A stretch of DNA of 64,000 bases from NCBI GenBank assembly GCA_004843345.1, contig CP039460.1, forward strand, positions 1,316,001 through 1,380,000. Direction: 5' to 3'. Each line of letters starts with the position of its first letter. The first letter of the stretch is position 1. Below, piece after piece: positions 27,364 to 36,070 of this stretch. The position numbers and the translations under genes are program-made. The notes below the pieces were generated by a model. It was not told the DNA's origin. It made no database searches and saw only the letters and a program-made list of their open reading frames with translations. The stretch is from Acetobacteraceae bacterium (GTDB lineage: Bacteria > Pseudomonadota > Alphaproteobacteria > Acetobacterales > Acetobacteraceae).

Positions 27364-29228
27364 TGCAAGGTTCGGTTTCAAAGGGCGATTTAGAGATCTC
27401 TTCGATCCCTGTCATGACGCGTCCTTATGGTGAAAATGGTGAATTGCGCACAGCGTTGGATTGGCGAACGGGCTGGCTGGATCAGATTTTAGGAATGCGG
27501 GCGCATTTGTATCCGGAAAATGCTGGTTTTTATTTTTTAGATAAAAAAGGAGATGTGGAAGGCGAGCTTTCTGTTCAAGCGCTTGAGGCGCAGGCACGGA
27601 AAGTGGCGGGTATGATTGCCGCTTATATTCCACCTCGAAGTCCTGTTGTTCTTTTGGGTGGCAATTATTCTGAATTTCTTATTGGATTTTTTGGGATTAT
27701 TTATGCCGGATGTATTCCTGTTTCAGGGGTTTCTCCCTCTCTGTCAGGGGCCGTTGAGCGGTTGCGGCATGTTTTATCAGACTCCAAGGCTGCAGCTGTT
27801 TTTGGGACAAAAGAGGATTTAGAAGCGTTCTCTTCTCTCTGTGCTGATTTTAATGTGCGTTGGCTTCCGGCAGAGCAGGCTGAAAAGGCTTTGCCTTATT
27901 TTCAGCCGATACGGGAAAGTCATGAAGATACGGCCTTTATTCAATATACTTCTGGGACAGAAGGAAAACCGAGAGGGGTTCCTGTCAGTCAAAGGGGGAT
28001 TTTGACGAATTTGCACCGTCAGGCAGAGCAGGCAGCTTATATCCATCCAGGCCCCGGTTTGAGCTGGCTTCCTTTTACCCATGATATGGGGCTGATTACG
28101 ACTTTATTTTTAAGTCTTGCTTCGGGGGAGCGTGTTTATATTCAAAGGTCAGAGGATTTTATTCAAAATCCTGCTAGCTGGCTGGAGGCTATTAGCCGAT
28201 ATCAGATTTGTTTTTCAATAGGCCCTGTTTTTGCTTATGATTTGGCGGTCGCTGCTTTGGCAGGAAAGTCAGATCATTTGGATTTATCTTCGTGGCGTGT
28301 CGCTTGCGTAGGGTCTGGCCCTCTTCATGCGGCTTCTTTGCAAAAATTCGCAAATACGTTTGAGGAAAATGGTTTTTCTGCGCTGAATTTTCGCCCAGGA
28401 TATGGGATGGCAGAAACAACGTTGATTATTACTTCGGAAACAGGCTTGAAGATAAGAGGGTTTCTGCGCTCTGCAATGGCGGAAGGCCATGCTGTTCTCT
28501 CCACTTTAGAGAATAAAAAAGAAGATACACGTTTTCTCGTGAGTTGTGGTGCTGTTTTGCCAGACCATGAGATTCGGGTACGCAGTCCTGTAACCGATGA
28601 ATGGCTGCAATCTGGTGAAGTTGGTGACATTTGGGTTACAGGGGCATGTGTTGCGAAATCCTATATTGGGTCTTTTGAGCGTGAGGGTACAGAATTAAGC
28701 CAGCGGCCTGTTCTTTTTTATGAGGATGAGGCTGGAAAAACATGGTTTCGTACAGGGGATGCTGGTTTTCTTTTCGGGGAGGAGCTTTTTGTCCTTGGTC
28801 GTGTTGTGGAAGCGGTGATACAAGAAGGCAAATTTTTTGATCCGTACGATTTGGCAGAAGAAGTGCGCTCAGCGATGCGTGATTTTCAGCCAGAAGAAAA
28901 AAAGAATAGCCGAATAGAAGCCATTGTGATTTATCCCGAAGGGGGGCATCTTTATGCCTTAGTGGAAGCTGATCCACAGTTAAAAAGGCCTAAAGAGGCG
29001 GCTTTGGCAGGGGCACGGCGCTTGTTTGAAATTTGTGGAACGCGTTCTGTTAAAGTTTTTTTTGTTGCGAAGGGTGGCCTTTCCCGAACACCAAATGGAA
29101 AATTGAGATTTAAGGCCAGTGCAGAAAATTTCAGGTCAAATCATTTGAGAACCTGGGGAGAGTACATGTTTGGCGCTAAAGATTTAAAAGTTGCAGAATA
29201 TAAGGAGGTGGAATGGCTGATTCCGTGA
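27363..29228 (+). CDS. Fatty acyl-AMP ligase (FAAL-like)
   Basis: 621 residues of the ANL superfamily with FAAL-type motifs: A3 IQYTSGTEGKPRGVPVSQ, SWLPFTHDMGLITTLF, RPGYGMAETTL, RTGDAGF and an intact A10 lysine near residue 580 in TPNGKLRFKA. FAALs activate a fatty acid as acyl-AMP and pass it to the phosphopantetheine arm of a carrier protein, priming a PKS. Here the obvious partner is the ACP, or a starter site, of the PKS just upstream; the ATG overlaps the PKS stop (TAATG). Its intact catalytic residues contrast with the degenerate ligase-like protein at 16692-18227. The chain length accepted cannot be read from sequence. Confidence 0.88.
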   Translation: MQGSVSKGDLEISSIPVMTRPYGENGELRTALDWRTGWLDQILGMRAHLYPENAGFYFLDKKGDVEGELSVQALEAQARKVAGMIAAYIPPRSPVVLLGGNYSEFLIGFFGIIYAGCIPVSGVSPSLSGAVERLRHVLSDSKAAAVFGTKEDLEAFSSLCADFNVRWLPAEQAEKALPYFQPIRESHEDTAFIQYTSGTEGKPRGVPVSQRGILTNLHRQAEQAAYIHPGPGLSWLPFTHDMGLITTLFLSLASGERVYIQRSEDFIQNPASWLEAISRYQICFSIGPVFAYDLAVAALAGKSDHLDLSSWRVACVGSGPLHAASLQKFANTFEENGFSALNFRPGYGMAETTLIITSETGLKIRGFLRSAMAEGHAVLSTLENKKEDTRFLVSCGAVLPDHEIRVRSPVTDEWLQSGEVGDIWVTGACVAKSYIGSFEREGTELSQRPVLFYEDEAGKTWFRTGDAGFLFGEELFVLGRVVEAVIQEGKFFDPYDLAEEVRSAMRDFQPEEKKNSRIEAIVIYPEGGHLYALVEADPQLKRPKEAALAGARRLFEICGTRSVKVFFVAKGGLSRTPNGKLRFKASAENFRSNHLRTWGEYMFGAKDLKVAEYKEVEWLIP

Positions 29229-30766
29229 TGCTTTCAGGCAGTGAAGTAGAACCAAAAGTAGACACAGCGCCGTCTGTGGAAAAGGGGCAAGAAAGCAAAG
29301 AGGCCGTTTCTTCAGAAGCGTCTGCTGCAAAAAATCCCGTTATGGAGCTTCCAATGCCAGAGCCTCCATCTCCGATGGAGGAAAAGAAGCAGCCTTCCGC
29401 GCAACAGGCCGCACCAGCACAGTTAGTCATGGAGGGACCAAAAGGGATACGCTTTGATTTCAATGATGGCTGCCGTGTGGATGTGCCTTCTGGTAAAAAA
29501 TGGCGTGTTCAGTTCCGTGATACGGGGACAGATACTGTTTTGTTCGATCAGTGGCTTGATCAAGGGGGACGGGTTCAGAGCGCAAAACACTATTATCTGC
29601 CTTTTCAAATTACCGTTTGGGAAGAAAGTGAGGCAGAGCCCGTTTTTCAACATAAATGTGATCTATATGGCAAAAAAGTTGTCGTTCATATGGAGCTGGG
29701 CGGTTTAGGGGATCATTTAGCTTGGGTCGGTCAGGCAATGGCTTTTGGACGGCAACATAAGGCAGAGCTGGTTTGCGTTGTTCGGGCTGATTTGGCCGAA
29801 ATTTTAGCGCCTGCAAATCCGGATATTACTTTTGTGACTGCGGACAAAGTGCCCACAGATAGCTATGCTTCTTATAAAGTTCTCGTCTTTTTTGATGATG
29901 TGAGCCGGAATTGGCAGCCTTTGGATTATCGTCAGGCAGGTCTTGGACGGATGGGGGCTTATATGTTGGGCTTAACGCCTGAAAACCGTCGTCCAGATAT
30001 TGATATTGAAGATAAACCTCCGATTGAAGACCCTTATGTTGTGATTGCCGTTCAGGGATCTGGTTTAGGGAAGATGTGGAATAATCCTTACGGATGGCGG
30101 CAGGTTGTCCAATTTTTAAAATCTTTGGGCTATCGTGTTATTTGTATTGATCAGGCTCGTGTAACGGGCGTTAACACGGTTTGGACACATATTCCTCATG
30201 GGGTAGAGGATGAGACTGGAAACCGTCCTTTGAAAGAGCGTGCAAGATGGCTTAAACATGCTGATTTTTTCATTGGTCTTTCCTCAGGGTTGTCTTGGCT
30301 CGCTTGGGCGGCTCAAACGAAAGTTGTGATGGTTGGCGGATTTACAGAAGATTACAACGAGTTTGAGACACCGTGGCGGATTATTAACCGAAATGTATGT
30401 CATGGCTGTGCAAATGATTTAGCGATTAGACTGGATTTGAAAGATTATTTTTTCTGCCCACGTCATAAAAATACAGACCGCGCTTTTGAATGCAGCCGTT
30501 TAATCTCTGGAAATCAGGTGATTCAAGCCTGTAGCGATCTGATTTTAGATTTACCTCAGGAAAAGAGAGACCGGTTAAAGCTTTTTTCTGAAATGCCAGA
30601 GCGGCCAAAGAAAGTCGTTAAGGCGCATAAAGCGAAAGAGAAGGGCGCTTCTACAAAGAAAGTACCTAAAAAGTCAGGAGAGAAAAAAAGCGTGGCAAAA
30701 CCCACAGCTAAGGCTTCTAAAAAGGGCACTCCGAAATCTTCGAAAAAGAAAGGGCAGCCACAATGA
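29213..30766 (+). CDS. Autotransporter O-heptosyltransferase-like glycosyltransferase 1 (TibC/Aah type)
   Basis: 517 residues. About 75 Pro/Glu/Ala-rich residues precede a small beta domain (GIRFDFNDGCRVDVPSGKKW) and a GT-B, GT9-like catalytic core. Asp167 in GGLGDHLAW and VIAVQGSGLGKMWNNPYGW are the likely acceptor-base and sugar-nucleotide regions. Four cysteines (396 and 399 in CHGC, 415 in FCPRH, 427 in FECSR) match the iron-binding pattern of TibC-type enzymes, which transfer heptose from an ADP-heptose donor to Ser in AIDA-like repeats. The C-terminus is a roughly 55-residue Lys/Ser/Pro tail like histone H1. AAGGAGGT lies directly upstream, and the start overlaps the acyl-AMP ligase gene by 16 bases. 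Substrates are likely the two repeat-Hint proteins. Confidence 0.87.
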   Translation: MADSVMLSGSEVEPKVDTAPSVEKGQESKEAVSSEASAAKNPVMELPMPEPPSPMEEKKQPSAQQAAPAQLVMEGPKGIRFDFNDGCRVDVPSGKKWRVQFRDTGTDTVLFDQWLDQGGRVQSAKHYYLPFQITVWEESEAEPVFQHKCDLYGKKVVVHMELGGLGDHLAWVGQAMAFGRQHKAELVCVVRADLAEILAPANPDITFVTADKVPTDSYASYKVLVFFDDVSRNWQPLDYRQAGLGRMGAYMLGLTPENRRPDIDIEDKPPIEDPYVVIAVQGSGLGKMWNNPYGWRQVVQFLKSLGYRVICIDQARVTGVNTVWTHIPHGVEDETGNRPLKERARWLKHADFFIGLSSGLSWLAWAAQTKVVMVGGFTEDYNEFETPWRIINRNVCHGCANDLAIRLDLKDYFFCPRHKNTDRAFECSRLISGNQVIQACSDLILDLPQEKRDRLKLFSEMPERPKKVVKAHKAKEKGASTKKVPKKSGEKKSVAKPTAKASKKGTPKSSKKKGQPQ

Positions 30767-32154
30767 CTTCTTCTGTCGCCTCAGATCAAAAAATCTCCGT
30801 TGCGCCTTCACCTCAAGAAGACCGTTCAGCTTTAAAAAATGTGCTGCATAATATTCAGACATTGGCACCAGCAGCCCCTGCTGGATCGGAGGATAAAAAG
30901 CCAGCGCCTGTCGTTGAAAAAAAAGTTAATGAGGATGCTTTTCCGCCACCTTCAAAAGCGCTGACACAGGAAGGTGAGCAGGGAATTCGATACGATTTCA
31001 ATATCGGCGCACGGATTTATGTGCCTGCGGGCAAATGGATTATTCGTGTTCGGGATTTGGATACAGCAAGTATTCTGCATGAATTTCGTGCGGGAGATGT
31101 TACGTTTGTTGCCCGTAAGAAATACTGGATGAATTTGCGTCTTGAAGCAGTTAACGAAGAGACTGGTTTTTCTTGGTCGCATAGTTGGAATGGTAAGGGA
31201 AAGAAAATTGCGATTGTTCTTCCAGGTGGAACGCTAGGGGATTCAATTGCCTGGTTTACCTATGCGGCACGTTTTGCTTTGGTGCATGACTGTAAATTAA
31301 CGGTGATTGTGGCAGAGCATATTCGGGAATTGTTTGCAACGCGTTATAAGCACATTACTTTTATGGTGCGGGATGAATTTTCGGATGATATCCGTAAGGA
31401 GATGTATGCAACCTACTATATGGGGCTGTATTTCAGAGATGAGACGAATGAGTTTCAACCTGATGATTTCCGTATGTTGGGGCTTCATCGTACGGCAGGC
31501 GCACTTCTTGGCGTTGATCTAACAGAGGAAGCTCCTGTGCCTGTTGTCGCAGAGCCTGATGCGCCTCCGATTCCAGACCCGTATGTTGTGATTGCTGTAC
31601 AAGGTTCGAGTGCATGTAAGTTATGGAATAATCCAACAGGCTGGCATGCGGTGGTCGATTATTTAAAACAGTTGGGATATCGGGTGATTTGCATTGATAA
31701 AGAACCCGTTACAGGGCACGGCATTCATTGGAATCACCTTCCAAATGGGGTGGAAGATGAAACAGGCAACAGACCCTTGGCAGAGCGTGCGCGTTGGATT
31801 AAATATGCCGACTTTTTTATCGGATTGTCTTCAGGTCTCTCTTGGCTGGCATGGACGGTGAATGCCAAAATCATTATGATTTCGGGTTTTACACATCCTC
31901 GCAATGAGTTCTATACGCCTTGGCGCATTTTTTCTGCAAATGGCTGTAACTCTTGCTGGCATGATGTTCGCGTCCCTTTTGAGCATTCGAATTATCTCTT
32001 CTGCCCAAGGCATAAAGAGACGCAACGTCAGTTTGAATGCACACGCATCATTACTTCTGAATATGTGATTCAGACAATAGACCGTTTGATGAAAGAAAGC
32101 CATTTGATTGCGCCAAAAGATCGAAAAGTGAAAAAAGTAAAAACAAAAAAATAA
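30763..32154 (+). CDS. Autotransporter O-heptosyltransferase-like glycosyltransferase 2 (TibC/Aah type)
   Basis: 463 residues, a clear paralog of the preceding gene along its whole core: GIRYDFNIGARIYVPAGKW, GGTLGDSIAWF, VIAVQGSSACKLWNNPTGW, HLPNGVEDETGNRPLAERARW, FIGLSSGLSWLAW. The four-cysteine metal site is kept (GCNSC, FCPRH, FECTR). The Lys-rich tail is short. ATGA overlap with the first copy gives tight coupling. TibC works as a homo-oligomer in a large ring; two unlike paralogs could form a mixed ring or use different repeat sites, which is inference. Last gene of the PKS-FAAL-glycosyltransferase operon. Confidence 0.87.
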   Translation: MTSSVASDQKISVAPSPQEDRSALKNVLHNIQTLAPAAPAGSEDKKPAPVVEKKVNEDAFPPPSKALTQEGEQGIRYDFNIGARIYVPAGKWIIRVRDLDTASILHEFRAGDVTFVARKKYWMNLRLEAVNEETGFSWSHSWNGKGKKIAIVLPGGTLGDSIAWFTYAARFALVHDCKLTVIVAEHIRELFATRYKHITFMVRDEFSDDIRKEMYATYYMGLYFRDETNEFQPDDFRMLGLHRTAGALLGVDLTEEAPVPVVAEPDAPPIPDPYVVIAVQGSSACKLWNNPTGWHAVVDYLKQLGYRVICIDKEPVTGHGIHWNHLPNGVEDETGNRPLAERARWIKYADFFIGLSSGLSWLAWTVNAKIIMISGFTHPRNEFYTPWRIFSANGCNSCWHDVRVPFEHSNYLFCPRHKETQRQFECTRIITSEYVIQTIDRLMKESHLIAPKDRKVKKVKTKK

Positions 32155-32177
32155 GTTTTGCTGATTTTATTTTAGAG

Positions 32178-32199
32178 CAGGGGCTTTTAGCCCCTGTTT
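32178..32199 (+). terminator. Terminator closing the island operon
   Basis: CAGGGGCT pairs with AGCCCCTG (8 bp, mostly GC) with a TTT loop and TTT after, about 25 bases past the stop of the second glycosyltransferase. Confidence 0.85.
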
Positions 32200-32315
32200 G
32201 CATATAAAGGAGGGATTTTTTAAGGGGAAAAAGAGATTTTTTTTAAGAAAGATGACTTTTTATAAATTTAGGGCTGGACGTTTCTAAGCATTTTCTCTAA
32301 AGAGGTATTCGTGCT

Positions 32316-32392
32316 GGTGGATGTAGCTCAGTTGGTAGAGCGCCGGTTTGTGGTACCGGTGGTCGTGGGTTCAAGTCCCATCATTCACCCCA
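32316..32392 (+). tRNA. tRNA-His (GTG)
   Basis: The cloverleaf is readable: acceptor GTGGATG pairs with CATTCAC, the D-arm is GCTCAGTTGGTAGAGC, the anticodon stem-loop GCCGG-TTTGTGGT-ACCGG has anticodon GTG, and the T-arm is GTGGGTTCAAGTCCCAT. A G at 32316 gives the extra G(-1) typical of tRNA-His, and CCA is encoded at 32390-32392. It marks the right edge of the island region. Confidence 0.95.
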
Positions 32393-32422
32393 GCACATTT
32401 TTGGATTTTTATTGTCTGCTTT

Positions 32423-33316
32423 TTAGCAGATTTTTTTTTGCCAGTTTTCCAGTGTTAAGCTTTGTGGCGAAAATCCTAAAGTAGCTTCCATTTCAGAAAT
32501 TGAAAAATGCTTATCTTCTGTCAGACGCCGAATAGCTTGAGGCGTAGGAAAAAGGCTCGCATATTTTGGGATAAGTGTCCCTAAGTGCTTAAGAAGCTTA
32601 CTGCCAGGCAATAGAAGCCATAAAGGCAGAGGGACAATAAAACGTTGTGAGAGCTTCTGTGCATTAGACAGAAACAAAATGACCTCCTTATATGTGTAGC
32701 TTTCTTTTCCAGCAATAATAAGAGATTCTGGCTTTTGAATTCTTTGTTTTAACAGGCATTCTCCAGCTTTTGCGATGGATTTCCCGACATCTTGGTAATG
32801 AATAGGCTGAATTAGATTTTTCCCACCTTGAGGCAGGGGAAGGATTTTAAATTTTTGAACAATTTTAGCTAGTTTTGAGATGTTTTGGTTGTTGTTATCT
32901 CCAAAAATCATTGTTGGATGAAGGAAAAAAGAAGGACGGTTAGTTTTTAAAAGAAGTCGTTCTGCTTTTAAAACCTCCAATGCATAAGAATCAGGCCATT
33001 GAGTATATTTTCGTGTAGATCCAAGAGCCACGATAGGACAATGACTTCTTTCAAGAATTTTGGGTAAAAAGCGTGCTGGGGGAGTGAAAATAATCAGGTT
33101 ATAGCCGTTAAAGAGATTCTTCTCTTGCAAGTGATTGAGATCTCCTACGTCTATTTTTTGGCAAAAGGAATGTAAAGACGGGGGGATATTCTCTGGATGA
33201 TTTGTCCATCCGGAGAAGAGAGCCTTTGGAAAGATTATTTTTAAATATTCTAAAGCGCTTTGGGCGCAATCATTTCCCAGTCCAAAAATAAGAATGTGAG
33301 GAGGGTTTGGCATCAT
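32423..33316 (-). CDS. SDR-superfamily NAD(P)-binding protein, atypical
   Basis: 297 residues with an N-terminal Rossmann start (HILIFGLGNDCAQSALEYL) and the shape of atypical short-chain dehydrogenases such as NDUFA9/YfcH-like proteins: a mid-region VALGSTRKYT, HPTMIFGDNNN and IQPIHYQDVGKSI, matching the usual TxxxYG...V/IHVxDVA pattern in degenerate form. The substrate cannot be inferred. It may be an NAD-binding quinone-pathway or sugar-epimerase relative. The ATG at 33313 (one codon later) is an alternative start. The 3' end faces the tRNA-His gene. It lies 22 bases downstream of an exported protein gene on the same strand, so the two may be co-transcribed. Confidence 0.7.
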   Translation of the reverse strand: MMPNPPHILIFGLGNDCAQSALEYLKIIFPKALFSGWTNHPENIPPSLHSFCQKIDVGDLNHLQEKNLFNGYNLIIFTPPARFLPKILERSHCPIVALGSTRKYTQWPDSYALEVLKAERLLLKTNRPSFFLHPTMIFGDNNNQNISKLAKIVQKFKILPLPQGGKNLIQPIHYQDVGKSIAKAGECLLKQRIQKPESLIIAGKESYTYKEVILFLSNAQKLSQRFIVPLPLWLLLPGSKLLKHLGTLIPKYASLFPTPQAIRRLTEDKHFSISEMEATLGFSPQSLTLENWQKKIC

Positions 33317-33338
33317 AGGATTGATTTAGCCGTCTAAG

Positions 33339-35039
33339 CTAAAAAGATTGTTTGATCACAGCTTCCTTTAGAGGAAGTTGCCCTAAAGCTTGTTCTGGCG
33401 GCAAGTTATTCCATCCCCAAAAATGAGAGAAATCAAAGGTGGTTTTGAGGCGTTTTTTTCTTGGATTTGCAATCCATTCGACGAGTGTTTCAAAATAAGG
33501 GTTGTGAAAGGCATTGTCGTGCAATATTTCCTGAATTTTAGCGCATGAAGTCGTTTGGACATCTTTTAGAACTTTCCAAGAATTGCAAAGGATAGGGGAG
33601 AGGTCTTGCCCTGAGAAGCTTAAGGAAAGATTACTCATTTTAAAATTATCCTCCCAGTTGAGTCTAAGAAGGCTACTTTCGAAAATGTTTTTTGTAAGTG
33701 GCGGATAAGAGAAGGCAAAAGAGCCTTTGATCTGAGCTTGTTTTGTCATTTCAAAATCAAGCGAAAATTTAGAGAGCCAACTTTCTGGTGTTAGCGTCGT
33801 GGTTTCTTTTGGGACAGAAAGCGCCGTAATTTTGAGAATTGGACCAAGCGTACTCAAGCTTTCATGAATTTCTTCAGAAAGGGGAATATGGTGAGAAAAG
33901 TTATTTTCAATTCCAATAATGTTAAAATAAGACTTAAACGCCCATTTGTCCTTTACAGCACTTAGGCGGCGTTCTCCTGTTATTTTTGGAATTTTAAATT
34001 CTTTTTCAGGTTCTGCTGGCGCCGTGATTTTTGTGGTGAGACCAATGAGTGTTAAGCCATATGGTGCTGTGTTGAAAAACTTCTCGGGATCATCCCAAAA
34101 TTGGTGTGCAGCCATGATTTCTTCCCTGCCTGGGCGTTGGAGAAGATTGCCACCTTCGTGGATTTCGCCATTGTCTAAAGAGAGTTCGATGGCGTGAACC
34201 GCACCATCTTGATTACGAAGATTCTGATGGAGAAGATTATAGAGAACTTTAATTTTTAAATTTTTGACCGAAGCAACAGGATGTGCGCCTGTGCCATATC
34301 CTTCAAGATTAATATTTTCAAGAGAGAGGCTTGGAATGATGAATCCGTCTTTTTGGATAAGATTTTTTATTGTGTCTGCTTGAATATTCTCTTTAGAGTT
34401 GTTTTCTAGATTTGTTTTGGTAGGGGTAAGCTGGTTTTGAGAGCTTTTTTCCGCTGTGTTTAAATTCTTATCAATTTTAACTTTTTCAAACTGAAGGCGG
34501 CCAAAACGAATATTGCCTAGGGTAGGGTTTTGATTTGAAACACGTTTGAAGAAGGCTGCGACAACTTCTTTGTTCTCTGGAGCAGACGGGACAAAGGATT
34601 CATTTTCATTAAGGGTATTTTCATCAAAAATTAACTCATCCCATTTGCGTTGCTTTGAGGCTGATGGAATGATTTCTAAATGACGGAGAATACCTTTTTG
34701 AGAGGAAAAAGTATGTTCATCTGAGATGATTTGAGCTTGATCCACCGTAACGCTGGAAAATTTTAAAATATTTTCTTCGATATGTGGATGGCCGAGGCAA
34801 AGATTTTTGAAAAAGAATTGGGTTGTTCCTAAGTGAAAGGACGCATCCTCAATATTCATCCCTTGAATGGTTATAGCGGGTGTCACTTTGCTGTATTTAA
34901 AGCCAAATTCAGGCGGAATATTTTTTAAAAAATCGTTAATGTCATGTCGGCTGGCTTCATTCGTATGATGCAGAATCTCAGCGCCCGCAATTGTGCTGGC
35001 AATTGCCAGGGTAATAAGAGCGAGCCATCCCTGCCGCAT
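33339..35039 (-). CDS. Exported or membrane-anchored protein of unknown function
   Basis: 566 residues that I do not recognise. The N-terminus (MRQGWLALITLAIASTIAGAEI) is a signal peptide or single membrane anchor. The rest is soluble, rich in Asn, Lys, Thr and Ser, with beta-strand-like stretches such as VTPAITIQGMNIEDASFHLG and ENINLEGYGTGAHPVASVKNLKIKVLY, which recall AsmA-like or periplasmic bridge proteins only in general texture. A low-complexity Gln/Asn/Thr segment lies near residues 205-225. No catalytic motif is seen. It is followed closely by the SDR-like gene. Confidence 0.6.
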   Translation of the reverse strand: MRQGWLALITLAIASTIAGAEILHHTNEASRHDINDFLKNIPPEFGFKYSKVTPAITIQGMNIEDASFHLGTTQFFFKNLCLGHPHIEENILKFSSVTVDQAQIISDEHTFSSQKGILRHLEIIPSASKQRKWDELIFDENTLNENESFVPSAPENKEVVAAFFKRVSNQNPTLGNIRFGRLQFEKVKIDKNLNTAEKSSQNQLTPTKTNLENNSKENIQADTIKNLIQKDGFIIPSLSLENINLEGYGTGAHPVASVKNLKIKVLYNLLHQNLRNQDGAVHAIELSLDNGEIHEGGNLLQRPGREEIMAAHQFWDDPEKFFNTAPYGLTLIGLTTKITAPAEPEKEFKIPKITGERRLSAVKDKWAFKSYFNIIGIENNFSHHIPLSEEIHESLSTLGPILKITALSVPKETTTLTPESWLSKFSLDFEMTKQAQIKGSFAFSYPPLTKNIFESSLLRLNWEDNFKMSNLSLSFSGQDLSPILCNSWKVLKDVQTTSCAKIQEILHDNAFHNPYFETLVEWIANPRKKRLKTTFDFSHFWGWNNLPPEQALGQLPLKEAVIKQSF

Positions 35040-35577
35040 ATCAGGAGAATTCCTTACATAAAGTGAAGATATTGAATGATTCTTCGGTAATTATATAGGA
35101 AGAAATCCTTTTTTCCTAAGGAAGAATCTAAGAGATTTGTATCTTGCTTAAGATTTAAAATGCGGAAGAAGTGGTTTTTTGTAAAAAAAATGCTTTGCTA
35201 AGTGCTATATTTATAGCGGTACTATATTACCATACTTTAAAAAAGATTGGATTTCTGCGCTTTTTAGCGTTTTGATTTGTTAAAAAGAGTCTTGACGAAT
35301 TTGTCCTAAATAGGGGATAAGAGAGGACTAAATATAGAGCAGGTGGGCTTTTTCGTAGAGAGCAAGCACTTGATTTTCTCTATTTGGGCGGTGGGGCACA
35401 CCGTCAAAACCTTTGGAGGCAGGGGGAGATTGCTCCCTTAGCGACAGAGGAAGCTACTGCGGTGGCGTGTCCAAAAACAGAGTTATTATTTTAAAGCATT
35501 TTCCCAAGGATTTTTTAAGAAGCAATGGGGCTTGTTTAGAAAATATTTTGGGATGTAGCTCAACGCGGAAAGACAAT
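35040..35577. promoter_or_regulatory. Intergenic region upstream of rplM with promoter and possible structured leader
   Basis: 538 bases without a supported gene. The left part (35040-35280) is AT-rich and should hold the promoter for the minus-strand exported protein. TTGACG at 35292 with GGATAA 17 bases further on is a plausible promoter for rplM-rpsI. The GC-richer segment at 35340-35475 appears structured (separate entry). A GGAAAG ribosome site precedes the rplM ATG at 35578. Confidence 0.5.
35386..35472 (+). ncRNA. Candidate structured leader or small RNA upstream of rplM
   Basis: CGGTG (35389) can pair with CACCG (35399) in a short hairpin with a GGGCA loop. Alternatively GGGCA-CACCG (35394-35403) can pair with CGGTG-(GCG)-TGTCC (35460-35472). 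These two folds exclude each other. GGGAG-ATTG-CTCCC forms a further hairpin inside the larger fold. This could be an autoregulatory ribosomal-protein leader or an independent small RNA such as 6S-like RNA. I cannot match it to a known family. Confidence 0.35.
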
Positions 35578-36060
35578 ATGTCACTTACGAAATCCACACC
35601 GGTTCTTAAGCCGGCTCAAGTAAAGCGCAAATGGGTTCTTATCGATGCGCGTGATTTGGTGCTTGGACGTTTGGCCAGCATCGTTGCAAATCGACTAAGA
35701 GGAAAGCATCTCGCACAGTATACACCACATGTTGATTGTGGCGATGCGGTTGTCGTGATCAATGCCAAACATGTTGGTTTGACAGGCAGAAAGCGTTCTC
35801 AGAAAGTTTTCCACTACCACACAGGTTATCCAGGCGGAATCAAAGAAAGAAGTGTTGCTCAACGTTTAGAAGGCCATAATCCAGATCATCTGGTGCGTAA
35901 GGCTGTTGAACGTATGATTACACGTGGTCCGCTTCAGCGTGCGCAAATGCGTCATCTCTTTATTTATCCAGAAGATGCGCATCCGCATGAAGCACAAAAT
36001 CCAGAAAAATTGGATGTAGCGGCCTTCAATTCTAAAAATACCGTAAATCGTAAGGCGTAA
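35578..36060 (+). CDS. rplM: 50S ribosomal protein L13
   Basis: 160 residues with standard L13 motifs: [63 protein letters not shown]13 is an early assembly protein of the large subunit. The ATG at 35578 follows GGAAAG by about six bases. The open frame extends upstream to 35413, but that part reads as non-coding leader. About 10 bases after its stop comes rpsI, the usual L13-S9 pair. Confidence 0.97.
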   Translation: MSLTKSTPVLKPAQVKRKWVLIDARDLVLGRLASIVANRLRGKHLAQYTPHVDCGDAVVVINAKHVGLTGRKRSQKVFHYHTGYPGGIKERSVAQRLEGHNPDHLVRKAVERMITRGPLQRAQMRHLFIYPEDAHPHEAQNPEKLDVAAFNSKNTVNRKA

Positions 36061-36070
36061 GATAGAGCGT

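Noticed and set aside
32316..32392. tRNA-His as integration site of the island
   Set aside because: I looked for a repeat of the tRNA 3' end near 10.3-10.7 kb and saw none, and there is no integrase gene.
35413..35577. N-terminal extension of L13
   Set aside because: L13 homology begins at the ATG at 35578 with its own ribosome site; the extension is structured leader sequence.
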